Source: Ostrinia nubilalis
Taxonomy: Eukaryota > Arthropoda > Insecta > Lepidoptera > Crambidae
DNA length: 64,000 bases
NCBI RefSeq assembly: GCF_963855985.1
Contig: NC_087092.1
Coordinates: 5,890,001 to 5,954,000 of the forward strand
Reading direction: 5' to 3'
The notes under the pieces were generated by a model. That model was not told the DNA's origin and ran no database searches. It saw only the letters and a program-made list of their open reading frames with translations. Positions 47,053 through 58,743 of this stretch are shown piece by piece (position 1 is the first letter of the stretch; every line of letters begins with the position of its first letter). Made by a program: the position numbers and the translations under genes.

Positions 47053-47440
47053 GTCCTCCTCCTTTAGCATGTTTAAGTGCGCCATGATAAATAATGTGGT
47101 CCAGATAAGTATTCAATTTTACAAACCTAACCACTTAAGGAATCCACAAAAAGTTAATGGACTTAAATGATAGCCTTTTTAAGGCGAAAATAGTGCTATT
47201 ACGTATATTGCAGTATATCAACCGCATCATTATGTTTTTACGGCGGTCGCTCGAGTCGCCTTTAGGGTTGTCTGGTCAGGCCTCAAAATCGAATAGGGAT
47301 TTCATCACATTCCTTGTGCCCCATCAACGCATGCACAAAGGAAATTCTGGATTTGGCCAAGGGGAATGCGGGTGCCATAGTTTGGTCGGATTTGTAATAA
47401 GTAAGGCCGATGATAGTAAAGATGATTTATTTTCAAACTA
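47053..47440. other. No gene supported
   Basis: A 94-codon plus frame at 47157-47441 crosses this region. Its C-terminal half is Gly/Ser-rich, but there is no domain and the frame ends at the start of a dispersed repeat. I treat it as non-coding. Confidence 0.35.
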
Positions 47441-47672
47441 GCTTTCCGCCCGCGGCTTCGCGCGCGTGGAATTTTGTCTGTCACAGAAAAACTTTATCGC
47501 GCGCGTCCCTGTTTCAAAAACCGGGATAAAAACTATCCTATGTTCTTTCCCGGGACTCAAACTATCTCTATGCCAAATTTCATCAAAATCGGTTGCGAAG
47601 TTTAAGCGGGAAAGCGTAACAGACAGACAGACAGACAGACAGAGTTACTTTCGCATATAATATTAGTTGGGA
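47441..47672 (+). repeat. Dispersed repeat, CTAGCTTTCCGCCCGCGGCT family
   Basis: It starts CTAGCTTTCCGCCCGCGGCT, contains CCGGGATAAAAACTATCCTA and ACCTAATTTCATCAAAATCGG-like sequence (here ATGCCAAATTTCATCAAAAT), has five GACA units, and ends TTACTTTCGCATATAATATT. I recognise this as one of the most abundant lepidopteran dispersed families. Diverged or partial copies occur at 33848-34075, 55540-55580, 61064-61110 and 63144-63180. Confidence 0.75.
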
Positions 47673-48676
47673 TTACAATGCGCCGCAACCACAAGACCTC
47701 ATCAAGCTTACGAGTTAAGTTATACGTTATAATCTATCACGTCACAGGTACATACAATAATTTACCCGTAAAAGTTTTTGTGTGGGTAGAGCTACCGTAA
47801 TCCTGTACCGTAACTGTAAGCTGTAATCAACCGATGATATAGCCGATAAGATATACCAATTCTTTATCTTTTTAGCCAATACACGTACGTATTTGGCTGT
47901 GATATAGATTTTTACTTAAATTTGCAGTAAGTAAATTATACAATTGTCGAACTTATACCATTTTTTTTGTCGCGGAGGAAATGCTTTGTGGACCGTCACC
48001 ACTGCCGGGGGACAGGGTGGTGTGTGGGACTTCCAGCGCCCTGAAAAGGGTGCTGTTCCGTCCTGAAAAGGACGTAGTATACCCACTAAAACCTCCGCGG
48101 CGTTCCGTCATCGCCAGAGTGGGGGTGTCGCGAGTATCTGGCCGTATCCTTAGACTTCCGCGACAAATTCAACGTCCTTAACCTTAGGAGTTAGGACACA
48201 CGGCAGCGTGAAGCAAATGAAAAGGTGCAGATGCAGCAGCCATGAGATGCATTAGACGAACCATTTCTAGCAACATTTAACCACCCCCCCTATATGAATC
48301 CGACGACGAATGACGAACTTCGCTCCGATTTTCACAGATATAACTAACTCATGTAGTAGACAAACTTGAAAGACATGACAGAATAATTTACCATAAATCT
48401 GAATCAAGAATTTTAGTCATATTGGATTATTGGAATCATGTAGGCAGTGTAGACACCTGTCAGTCCTGCTGAATGTTTAATACACAGTGAGTAATAAACC
48501 ACATTGACAGCTCATTGTTTCACATGATTGGCATTTACGTCAAAACACCCGCTTATAATACTATTGTCTAAAACTGGCTGATACCGGTGCGATCACGAGT
48601 CTGTAACACGCGTCTTCAATAACCTTATACAATAGAAAACTGGTTCAAAGTGACTCTTGGTCTGTGTTATTATGTA
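47673..48676. other. No gene supported; GC-rich block at 47975-48190
   Basis: The GC-rich block contains GTGTGGGACTTCCAGCGCCC and a near-repeat (TGAAAAGGGTGCTGTTCCG, TGAAAAGGACGTAGTA). It looks like retroelement-derived or UTR DNA, but I cannot name it. Confidence 0.3.
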
Positions 48677-49610
48677 AGGGAGAGTCCGCTAATTTGGACC
48701 ATTTTTTTTCAATCCCATTTTACACATAGTTTTCTTTTGTTTTTGCTAGTGTCTATGGTATATAATAAAAGAGAAATTATTCAACTTTCTATTTCATAGG
48801 TATTAATCAACATGATTGCTGTATATTTAGCACAAATCAACAAAATACGAGTTCAGAGCTTCGGTCCAATTTAGCCAACCGGTTCGATAATTTGTACCAC
48901 AGGGTTACTAAATAGGATTTCAATAAATTTCAAGCATATAAAAAAACTATGGCTAAATATTATACGACACATTATTAACAAATTAGGTAACGAAAAGGAA
49001 CAATAGTTAATAACATAGACAATCGATATTGTTTTACACATTATCACGATTTTGAGTACAAGTTTTGTGATTCCAATTATCGCAACACACACTTGTACCT
49101 AATCTACTTTGCCAGTCTTTTGCTTTCATTTATGTTAAGTCAAACATAATTATACTATTTTAACTTCAAAAAATGATTTACTAAAAAAATTTCAAAATCC
49201 TTTGGTACAATTGCATACATTTTGATGTGGTACAATTTAGCCGACTAGGTGATAGTACTTTTAAAAAATCAATTAAAATATAGCTTTTAAATACCGAAAA
49301 ATGTTTCAAATAATTGTAATCCAGACTAATTTACGCTTCTAAATAATAAAATAGAAACACTGTGTGATTAAATTTAACAAAAAAACAAACTTAACATGCA
49401 TTGTCAAAAGTTACATGAAAACAACGAAAAAAAACTTTTCCTAATAAAACACACGTGTTCATTGTCACGGCAAAAACCATATGACCGATATTAAATGAAT
49501 TTAATTGCGTATCGCTGAGTGTTACAATAACAGACATTCAATAAAAAATACTTAACGAAATATGAGGGTGGTACAATTTACCCGGCGGTACAATATACCG
49601 AACTCTCCCC
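48677..49610. mobile_element. 934-bp TIR element with internal GGTACAATTT repeats
   Basis: The left end AGGGAGAGTCCG and right end CGAACTCTCCCC are inverted, the pairing continues diverged for about 25 bp, and TA lies outside both ends. Versions of the motif GGTACAATTTAGCCG, in both orientations, occur near 48690, 48866, 48891, 49203, 49230, 49569 and 49586, clustered towards the two ends. The interior is AT-rich and non-coding. Terminal and subterminal motif repeats are typical of DNA transposons mobilised in trans; the superfamily is not determined. Confidence 0.6.
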
Positions 49611-49612
49611 TA

Positions 49613-51898
49613 TTACAAGAAAAGTCTGGAAAGCGGAATAGAATGACTGATAAATTCGTTACGAAGATAGCTGTTGTGAAAAAAGCGGGAGATCGCGATT
49701 CGTATGTATCGCAGTTCTTGGTTTAGTAGCATCCCGCTATTGATAAATCTATCAGGAATATTATGTAAAAACTTAAAAACAGTCATGGGAAAAGTACGCA
49801 AGAGTCATTTAGCCGGAAAGTGCTAAATTACTAAGGAATCAAAACAACCTGAGGGTATTTCTAAAAACCAAATTCGGACCGTCTCATCGGGAATTCGGAA
49901 TTGCTGTTGTTATATTCAGAGATAATGACGATTAAAGGTAATTTTATGTTTTAATTTACAGACGCATTGTTGAAATAGCTGCCATATACGTGTGGAGATG
50001 TCCCAAACAAAGTCTACTTATCCAAAGTTAAGTTCGGGTTCGGGACCCCAACTCGATACCAACACTGCATACATTTCCTGAAAAATCGCTTCACTAATGA
50101 GGTTCTTCCAGAGGGAGAGTTCTTCCAGAAAGTGAATTAAGAGTCTTTGTGACTATTTGCAATGAATTTAATCAAAGAAAAATAAATGGAATTCTATGTT
50201 TAGTATCGTTTTCCGCCGGGATCTGTAGCATACTTACAGACTGCTAAACAACGCGTGGAGTTCTTCCTTCTTTTCATTTTATTCTTCAAGAACCACAATA
50301 ATAGTAATGGCCATAATGAAATATCATTACAATAATTGCTACATCACTAGAAAAACAGAAACTACAGCCTTCTAACAAGATTCGCGCAGAAAATTCTGAA
50401 ACATTAGGCTAACAACAACACTGGACTTAATATTGTTCCAAAATGTGTATGTATTATGAAAGATAACTCTCTGACAAACATAAATTATGTGTTTTCTTCT
50501 TGAAATAATGATAGTTATTTAGATTTACCCCAAATAGGATCGATTTTCTTTGGTAACTCTTTCTGTAAGTTATCTTTTTTATTGGAATTTCATTAAAACT
50601 TCAAGGAGAGAGTCTCATATTAATAATTTGAGACCATAAAATATATTTTTGGAATCATCATGTACAAACAAGTGACGTATTAGGTACTTGGAGTGCGCGG
50701 AGCGGCAACGTCGCGCTCCAGGTTAGGGCCGCCTCCGGTAGAAAGCGCGTTTCTAATCTGCAGTCAATGACTCCGCGCCGCGTTATTTTGAATTGAGTGC
50801 CGCGATAGAACTGTTACTTTATTATTGTTAGTTTAAAATGCACGCTGTTGAGATATCTTGAGTGTTCCTATTATTTTATTTTGTGGATTATCTGCGTTAT
50901 TTTGATATTGTTTTATGAAAAGTAAAATATGTAAGAGTTTTTAAATGACTCTACATTATTCATGTCGAAAATAATGAGTTAACTTGCTAGGTAACCTATT
51001 TTATTCGATGTTAATGCTCTATTTTAAAGCATATCTTTGTAATAATGTCTTTTGAGATCTCAATTTACTTCTTCACAGGATAGAGTTCGGTTTGGTAGAG
51101 CCACAAAAAGTGCAATTTAATCAGTGAAAAAGTCATCCACGGTTGACCAATGCTTTATTTCCACTAAGAATGTTCCTACCCAATCTACATTCATGATTGC
51201 CTGACTCAGATCGTCTGTCTTTCGAGCAAGTGAACGATTTACTGCTAAAAATGGCTTCTAAATAAACTTTTTGTTCCAACAACAATTCGATCTTTTTCAG
51301 CTTTCTTTTAAAAAATTGAGAGAATTTGGCTACTGGCACTATAATTTACCGTTACTAGTGTTTCTTTTTGACTCTATTCTTTTAATTCATTTCGTATTAG
51401 ATATTGCATTGAAACTTCTTTGTCTGTTAGGTGTAGGTGCTTAGTATTCACATCGTACCTACCTACCTTTAAGCCTGAATTATCTACGATCCAAAAGGTT
51501 ACGATATTTTCACTGTAAAATCACTTGTGTTTAAATTATTTTCTGTTTCGAATTAGGAACTCGACCGCCTGAAATAATCCAAATATTATAGGTAAAAGTA
51601 TCGGACAAATGGATTGAACAATACTTTCAAATCAGGTTAACAATAGGAATAATCTAGGAACCGATTCTTCTATGTCGATTGTAAATTCACTGAACAAAGG
51701 GGCATTCAGTGCACATAGGCGATTAGGCTGTACCTACCCATACGTTTCGGTATTGATAAAAATTGGTGTCTTGAAATTTGTAAATCGAAATAAATTGAAT
51801 GGTAAGTACTCGCCTCATCTTGAACATGGCCTTAGATTTGTTAAAGTTGACCAGAAAACTACATAATATTCCGTAGTGTTTCCGGACGGATACGACTT
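49613..51898. other. No gene seen; GC-rich island at 50690-50830
   Basis: The island contains GAGCGGCAACGTCGCGCT, whose exact reverse complement is at 45235-45252. No coding sequence is supported in the rest. Confidence 0.35.
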
Positions 51899-52048
51899 GC
51901 AAGCTTTCTAGAAGAGAGCGTATCTTCACCTTAAAGGCCGGCAACGCACCTGTAACCTGTAACGCCCCTGGGTCTGCGGGTGTCTATGGGCGACGGTAAT
52001 CACTTACCATCAGGTGATCAGTCTGCTCGTTTGCCTCCTGTCACATAA
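51899..52048 (+). repeat. Dispersed repeat, GGCCGGCAACGCACC family
   Basis: TTAAAGGCCGGCAACGCACC, CGGGTGTCTATGGGCGACGG and TACCATCAGGTGATCAGTCT, then CTCGTTTGCCTCCT and an A-rich end. I recognise this as the 3' end of a very common lepidopteran retroposon. Upstream parts are missing. Confidence 0.7.
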
Positions 52049-52382
52049 AAAATAATAGAGATCCGCGATCTCTACGAATTGGTTTAGGCGCATTAGGGCT
52101 TCCCATTAGGGCTATTTCTCATTTTGGCTACTTTGAAAAAGTGAAAAATACGTGTCTAGTATTTTTTGATAAGTTAAGAAACGGACTAATTCAAACTCTT
52201 GTTTTTTTTACCCAGGAAACATCCATAGCTGAAGCAGTTTTCCGTTCTGCCCTACCTACACTTTCCTGTAGCGTTGGCATTACAACAAAGTCGGGAGACG
52301 ACGGGGATGATGGTGTTTAGCTGAAATATGAAACGATTATGAATAATAAAACATTAAATTATTATCACATTAGTATCTAAAA

Positions 52383-52437
52383 AAAGGCCCTGACCCAGTA
52401 TAAAAAGGCCCTGACCCAGTATAAAAAGGCCCTGTTT
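52383..52437. repeat. Tandem repeat, 21-bp unit, about 2.6 copies
   Basis: GGCCCTGACCCAGTATAAAA is repeated head to tail with a third, shortened GGCCCTG unit. The copies are essentially identical. Confidence 0.9.
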
Positions 52438-52439
52438 CA

Positions 52440-53036
52440 TTATCACAAAAGAAACTATAGTTTAAATCCAAACCAAAGCTTTAATCTTCCGATACATCAG
52501 CAACATAAACATACAAGCCGGCAATTTGGCCAAACCGGTACGATTCGAGTCACGTCGCGCATGCGTGGCAGAAATCCGCAGCCGGCGCGCGCGCAGGAAG
52601 CGCGATAAGCTATCGCCGCGATAGCTGACACCTGACGATGCATTCTGCGCTGTATTGGGACAAATTTAGGCCCGTCTTACTAAACGACCAGTAGGCCTAG
52701 AATGCGCGCCGCGATAAGCGGTTATCACGCCATTTTATCGATTTTACCCAAACATTTTGACGTCGATAAAGTATATATCACGGCGCACATCTTAGCCCTT
52801 CTGGGGTAGCTAGGGAGCTAGACGAAATAATATAGAAAGAAAGAAATAAATATTATGATTATTCAGTATCATCGACAATACACAACCTACAACAATACCT
52901 ACTTAATAAATTATGTACGTAAGTGGACGATATTTGTTGTAATGATACTGTCGTAGCATCTCAGTAGATATACGTGAAACCCATCGCTTCAATCAAATGG
53001 ATTTTCCATGAAATGGTAAAGAAAGTACTTGTCATA
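52440..53036. other. No gene seen; GC-rich block
   Basis: The block at 52530-52680 is CpG-rich (CAGCCGGCGCGCGCGCAGG) with GCGATAGCT/AGCTATCGC dyads. It may be regulatory. No coding region. Confidence 0.35.
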
Positions 53037-53174
53037 GGGCTGATTTTTCAATCGTCAGATATTTTTTAACTGAAGAATAACCTTGTCATTTTGACATATT
53101 TCCCGTACTAAAACTGTCAATGTGCCAAACTTATTCTTCAGTTAAAAGTTATCCGACGGTTGAAAAATCAGCCC
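53037..53174. mobile_element. 138-bp MITE with inverted termini
   Basis: GGGCTGATTTTTCAATCGTC at the left, mirrored by GACGGTTGAAAAATCAGCCC at the right, and an inner pair TTAACTGAAGAATAA / TTATTCTTCAGTTAA in inverted orientation. Flanks are CATA and TTAT, so the target duplication is not clear. It resembles the family A and B MITEs in size but shares no sequence with them. Confidence 0.75.
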
Positions 53175-53817
53175 TTATTCTAATAAATAAGTTTTTTAAC
53201 AGTCCTAGAGCGTCTAGTATATGGTTAGCATCTTTTTCGTAAATATTTATTTAAAAAAGTTCTCTTAGAAGATTAAATTTTCCACTTAAGATTATACAAC
53301 TTACAACACTTGTAAGAGGTACAAACAGATTCCATGTTCTGCAACAATCATCGGGTACAGCACAAAATTAACAAACTGTGGGTATAGAGTTTTTCCGAGA
53401 CTTTTTTAACACGTTTAACGTTTTTAAGTTACTAAAAACTGACAATGTCAAACCACTCGTCCGTTCCCATTGGTGTAAATTAACAACATCAGAAAATCGC
53501 CACCGCAAAAAACAATAATTAAGGAGTGTTTTTAAGTTTTGTAATGAGTTTGAAACCAAGCGTAAAGCAAATTTATTATCTCTATCTTAATGATTTATTA
53601 GTATTTCACGGGCAAATGGTTTTATTGATTAATTTTGAGTGGTGTTGAATTTTTTACGAAATTGTTAAGAATTTTATAAATCACGCGTTTTTTGTACAAA
53701 AACATATAACTAGTCTTGACTTGAGATAAATTGGTAATTGCAATGGTGTAAGTCTGCAATGGAACTCGTTAAAAAGCGCACATTGGTGCCTGAGTTTATT
53801 TCCTACCACTTACCAAT
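53175..53817. other. No gene seen
   Basis: AT-rich DNA without recognisable features. Confidence 0.4.
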
Positions 53818-54048
53818 ATGTTATCCCAAAGTGGTGGAAGGTATGTTCTGGTATCTGGAAAGTTTTATTTACGCAACGCAGGCGTTATTCCTTTCTACCG
53901 TGTTCATGATGGAAACAACAAAGATGACAATGATCAACCTTTTGAGCCGCCCCAGTCTTTTGACATGGGAGATCAGACCGACGTTAAACCTAACCCTTGT
54001 GACCTATTTCCCATTAAGAAACTATGGGGAACGAGTCCTTTAAAGTAA
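53818..54048 (+). CDS. Unidentified 76-codon frame, possible last exon
   Basis: The product has a protein-like composition, with a polar, Asp/Pro-rich second half (GNNKDDNDQPFEPP, then SFDMGDQTDVKPNPCDLFPI). A stop codon lies about 10 codons upstream in the same frame, so any larger gene would need an acceptor between; CCCAAAG at 53823-53829 is a weak candidate. ATGAAATAAA follows the stop closely and contains AATAAA at 54055, as a poly(A) signal would. I recognise no family. An overlapping 101-codon frame (53738-54043) is the less plausible reading. It may be a captured or decayed gene piece. Confidence 0.3.
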   Translation: MLSQSGGRYVLVSGKFYLRNAGVIPFYRVHDGNNKDDNDQPFEPPQSFDMGDQTDVKPNPCDLFPIKKLWGTSPLK

Positions 54049-54970
54049 AAATGAAATAAAAGAACGAAAATTAATATTTCGGTTACACCCTTCCTAAACC
54101 AAGGAATCATGCTAACTGGGGACAGTTACGTGTAGACCCGTATAGTGATTTTCAATCAGTGCTTCTCACTTCCCAGAACATATTCCGGAATCTCCAGTTC
54201 TAGAGAAACTCTCTATTCATTCAACCATGAAGCCGAGTTCCAATGGGTTATTGTTAATACGAGTATAGACAGAGTATTTTCAAAAGACAAAAAAACTGCG
54301 AATCTTTAGAAAAGAATAGTGAAGATCAAGATGAATATGAAGAGAGAGAGTAATTCTTACAAAATTCTAAAACTAGTGATTCCGTAATTTCATGAAATAC
54401 TCCCACAAATAAGATGTTTATGGTAGGTACCTACTTCTTCACGAAAATGTAAGGATTTTTTCATAAAGAATAAAAACGTTTTGATACGTTAAAGAACGTG
54501 AAGCAAAGCCGTGGGCAAGGCTATTTTATAATGACGTGTTTTCGTCGATATCGATCGGTATTCGACGCGGTGCGCCGGCGCAGCGACCTTTGCGGCGCTA
54601 CCGGTGTTGGATGACATGACTTGCGTTTGCGTTTCACAGTCAGCTAATTGTTGTTTAAATTAAAGAATGCAGAACTAGAAAGCGATTTGTACACCACACA
54701 AATTAGATTTTTTATATGAGAATGTTTGTGAGAAATATTTAATTTATGTAATTATGCGTATTAAAATCAGTGTTCAAATGGTTGAGCCATTATGAAGTCT
54801 TACGCCATGGACTTTTTTAATAGTAGAGAGAGATAGAAGAAAATATAAAAGGTGGATGATTTCATTACTAGTAACATAAGTTAAAAAACATAGAGTAGAG
54901 ACGCGCGTTACACGAAGAAAGATTTTTTTGTTTGCAGAAAATTTATGTCTACCAATAGTAGATTTTGAAC
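54049..54970. other. No gene seen; GC-rich block at 54540-54650
   Basis: The block shares CTACCGGTGTTGGATGAC (54598-54615) with CTACCGGTGTTGAATGAC (55983-56000), in the same orientation within similar CpG-rich surroundings. These could be related promoters or parts of one repeat. Confidence 0.35.
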
Positions 54971-55100
54971 ATTCGTTCGTTCGTTCGTTTCAGCCAAATG
55001 AGGTCCACTGCTGGACAAAGGCCTCCTCCAAGGTTTTCCACAATGAACGATCCTGTTTTGAAAATTTTAATAAAAGTTCAGATCAGGGTCTGGACACTGG
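54971..55100 (-). mobile_element. RTE-clade LINE 3' end
   Basis: The minus-strand tip has (ACGA)n, seen here as ATTCGTTCGTTCGTTCGTTT, then CAGCCAAATGAGGTCCACTG and CTCCAAGGTTTTCCACAATG. Same subfamily as 58744-59050. The upstream part is lost and the element abuts a tandem array. Confidence 0.75.
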
Positions 55101-55120
55101 ACCACTATATGACGTTCTCG

Positions 55121-55530
55121 GCTCGTAGTGGAGTGGTGTCCAGGGTTGGACTGAGCTTATACGTGCACCACAGTGGCGTGGCTCGTGGTAGAGTGGTGTC
55201 CAGGGTTAGACTGAGTTGACTGTATGTCCTGGGTGGCTCTCTACTGCAATAGCTCTTTACCCACAGCGTCGCCTTCGTAAATTCAGCGTCAATCCGTACA
55301 GCGTCGTTCCGCGACGTGGCTCGTGGTAGAGTGATGTCCAGTGCAGGGTTGGACTGATTCGAGCCAACTGTATGTTCTGGGTGGCTGTCTACTGCAATAG
55401 CTCTTTACCCGCGGCGTCGCCTTCGTAAATTCAGCGTCGTTCCGTGCACCACAGCGCCATGGCTCGTGGTAGAGTTGTGTCCAGGGTTGGACTGAGCTAA
55501 GTGTATGTCCTGGGTGGATCCCTACCACAT
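55121..55530. repeat. Tandem array of ~140-bp units
   Basis: GCTCGTGGTAGAGTGGTGTC, or a close variant, begins units at 55121, 55181, 55319 and 55462, giving spacings of 60, 138 and 143 bp. Full units continue through GGGTTGGACTGAG, TGTATGTCCTGGGTGGCT, CTACTGCAATAGCTCTTTAC and CGTCGCCTTCGTAAATTCAG. The first unit is short and the last runs into a dispersed repeat. Short open frames across the array are not genes. Confidence 0.85.
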
Positions 55531-58500
55531 GAATATAACTATTGCCTGCAGCTTCGGCCGCGTGAGTTTTCGGTCTATCATCATAGAGTCTAACAGGGGA
55601 TTATTGGTATCCGCTGATTTGAAAACTTTTTTGGCACGTACGGCTTGTGAATTTGCCAATGATGAAGTGTCTTTACACTTTGTTGGGAAACGGATTTTAT
55701 AGGAAAATATCCGGGAAGAAAGAAAAATTTTGAAGGATCAGTCAGGTAGTGTTGTTATTTGAAAACTTTAGTTCCTTGCTGGTAAACAGCTCACCGTCAC
55801 ATTTCTTTCAATTTAAGTGCGCAGTATTCGGATCTTTTCGGACTTTTTCCAGCTATTTTTTTAACTCGATTAACAACTGAAACTCAAATCCGCTATAATT
55901 TTTAGGCGTCCGAGTTCTTTTTTATCTTTACAAATTTTTGGATGGTAACCCTACGCGCAAGAGCATGGCCAACGACTACCGACTACCGGTGTTGAATGAC
56001 TTGACACGTTTCTGGGCGCGACGAGGTTTTGTTTTTGTTTCCGTTGCGCTTGTTAAGGAGTTATTTATGAACTGAATACCATTTCCAGACTCTGGAATTC
56101 GGGTTCTTGTTGACAGTTTTTATAGCACCAAATTAATCAATTAAGTGTGAAAAACAAATCGTAAAAAGTATGCCTAATGGCCGCATTGGAAGACTGACTT
56201 GTATTATTTTTATGCTTTGTATTCATTAATTTAATTATTATAAATACAAGTCCACAGGACCTGTCCATAAATTACAAGAATCCATTAAATAATGCTAGCC
56301 ACAAATCATTTTAACGATCGATTAATATACCGCATTACGAGTATTTTAAAAACTAAAATGTAAATTATTATTAGTTCGACACGCCAATCACACACGCGAT
56401 AAGCAGCGCAATAAAAATCCCTTTGTAGCATTATTTACTTTAAACACAAACAAAAGAACAAAACCTACACAATTTTTCAATTTTCGAACGAAAAAACTGG
56501 CCACCTAACATGCAACGCAACCGAACGATTTGAAACGTTAAGAAAAAAAAAAGAAAAAGCCGTGTGTTTTTGAATAAAGAACAAAACATTTCGGTAACAA
56601 TAGGCACAATGGCTACCGGCTGCTACCGATAGTCGATACAGTGACTAAGCACGCGAGGTCGAATTGTTAGACTGCATTGTTTTTCAGTGACGTCGAAAAC
56701 GTAAAGGCCAGAAGCTAGAAACAATAAATCACAATCTCAATTATCTATGATGTGATATATTATATGTTTTGTTAACGTAAATAAATTTATATCAGGTTTC
56801 TATTATCGTTATGTACAGTAAATAAATTATGTAATGTTATTCAGCGATGGATTTCATTTCGTTTTCATTATTATTTTAATTGTAAATCAATATTAGAAAA
56901 TCAGCGAACTTGTACTAGCATTACTAGTTTTTTTTATTGCCTAAATGAATTAAAGTGGGTATGTACTTTATAAAACAAGTCTGTAAACTGAAAAAAAATA
57001 CTGAAATATGAATGAACATTTGATCTTTCAGCTGCCAGCACTATCATAAAAAAGAAACACTTGATAATTACCATCCCATGCTGATAATCACTCACCTGAG
57101 AACAAACAATGCAGCTAACAAGCCGTCGCGAGCGCAATTATTGCAAATTGAAATAATAATTATTATTGTAATAATAATTGCAATTAACTTCCCTCACCCT
57201 GCGGCTTCCGCTTGCTTATGCGGTGTTGGAGTCATTGATATTGCATTCATAAGACGGTTCCTCTTTTGTGACTTTATATGGCTAATTGCGGGTACAATGG
57301 TAATTTAATTTGAACTTGTGTTGTAATTTGAACTCCGTGGGACGTATTTTGTTTGAATAGGTGGCTTTTTATGTTTACCACAAACAAGCAGTTTGGTAGA
57401 TTAGTAAAAAGGCTAAATCAATAAAGAGGCTAGTAAGACTCTACATTTTTACAAGCCTTTGTCTCTCTTTATCTAGAAGACAACAAATAATTTGATGTAC
57501 CTAGTTAGTCTACTTACACGATATCGTCAGCTTCAATAAAATTGTTAAATTCCACTGGGAGCAAACATAATGTTGGTGTCATGTCACATTTCTCTATGTA
57601 GGATATTTTAATGTTATTCCTTATGTACCTTATTGCCACAGACCTTTACAGCTTAGGTATTTAAGCGAAGATAGGTACCACCAGGTAAAACCAATTACTT
57701 AGGGTAAGTAGGTACTTACCCTAAGCAATTGGTTTATTTCACTTCAGATTTCCACACGGTCCCAACATTATAAAACAGATCGATCATGCTTCTACAGTAT
57801 TCGAGCTACTGTCTTACCTTTGTAGTCCACAATCATCTCAGAGCTGAAACCTATCAATTTCCGATAGCAGCCACTCGGCTATTACCGGGAGTAGCTAGTT
57901 AACCAGTCGGTAAGTGGCACTTAAGGCTCGCCCTAGGGCCGTCAGATTGCATCTCGATCTAGACCTAAATATAGAACACTCAGACACGAATATTGGTGCA
58001 ATTATTCCATATTTTATAGATTGAAAGCTGGAGATAGTTTTCATATCCTGGTTTGGAGTTAAATCTTCTGGAACTGGTCTGGTGATTAATATTCCATTTA
58101 CGTCGCCAGCACATCAGAGTACTTATACATTATTGTTGAATAATATTAAGTTATAATATTAAATTCAATGTAGAGTCGTCTTACTATTACTGAACAATAC
58201 ATTTATGTTAGTGCATAAGTTTTATATTAGTTGTTTATACAAAAGTCGCTCTTTCTCGCGACCCAATATCACTTCGTCATTTTTTTTTGTTTTTATCGTA
58301 TTAATTACTTTATTAGACTCAAAATAACAAAAATAGTACGTAAATATAAAACGGGTTCGAGAAACGTGCTACAAATGTGGTGTAAAATTAACCTCGTACG
58401 AATCCTTTTCGCGTGAGTCCGACTTGCACTTGGCCTTCAACTAATCAGTTACTTTTAACAGTCATACTAATTGGTATAACGAATGGCATATTATTATCTG

Positions 58501-58743
58501 TTTGAGTATGTAAGTAAATTGGTGTAACGAGCGCCATATTCGGCGTCCGAGGCCGGACACAAATGGACGCCATTAACCGACGGACGGGCTATATCTGGCC
58601 GTAATTACGTCACGTTACGACTGAACATCTTGACATGACCGATGACGAAGATGAGGATCATTGGAATGGGTTTTGATGCTTCGTTTAGCGTCTACTGTGA
58701 AATATAGCGTAACTTTCTCATCGGGAACTCATGCTTCAATGAT
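55531..58743. other. No gene seen; repeat scraps and one hairpin
   Basis: 55540-55580 is a scrap of the CCCGCGGCTTCG family. 58407-58437 (CGCGTGAGTCCGACTTGCAC, TTGGCC) is a scrap of the family that ends at 20862. A hairpin lies at 57688-57735. The rest is AT-rich. Confidence 0.4.
57688..57735. repeat. 23-bp near-perfect hairpin, 2-nt loop
   Basis: AAACCAATTACTTAGGGTAA plus GTA (57688-57710) pairs with 57713-57735 with one mismatch. A spacer of only two bases makes it almost a continuous palindrome. Confidence 0.85.

Noticed and set aside
53738..54043. 101-codon frame overlapping 53818-54048
   Set aside because: Its residues (many Met, Leu and Thr with no pattern) look like an out-of-frame reading; the other frame is more protein-like.
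55121..55530. A CRISPR-like array
   Set aside because: The repeats are long contiguous tandem units without short unique spacers, in an animal genome.
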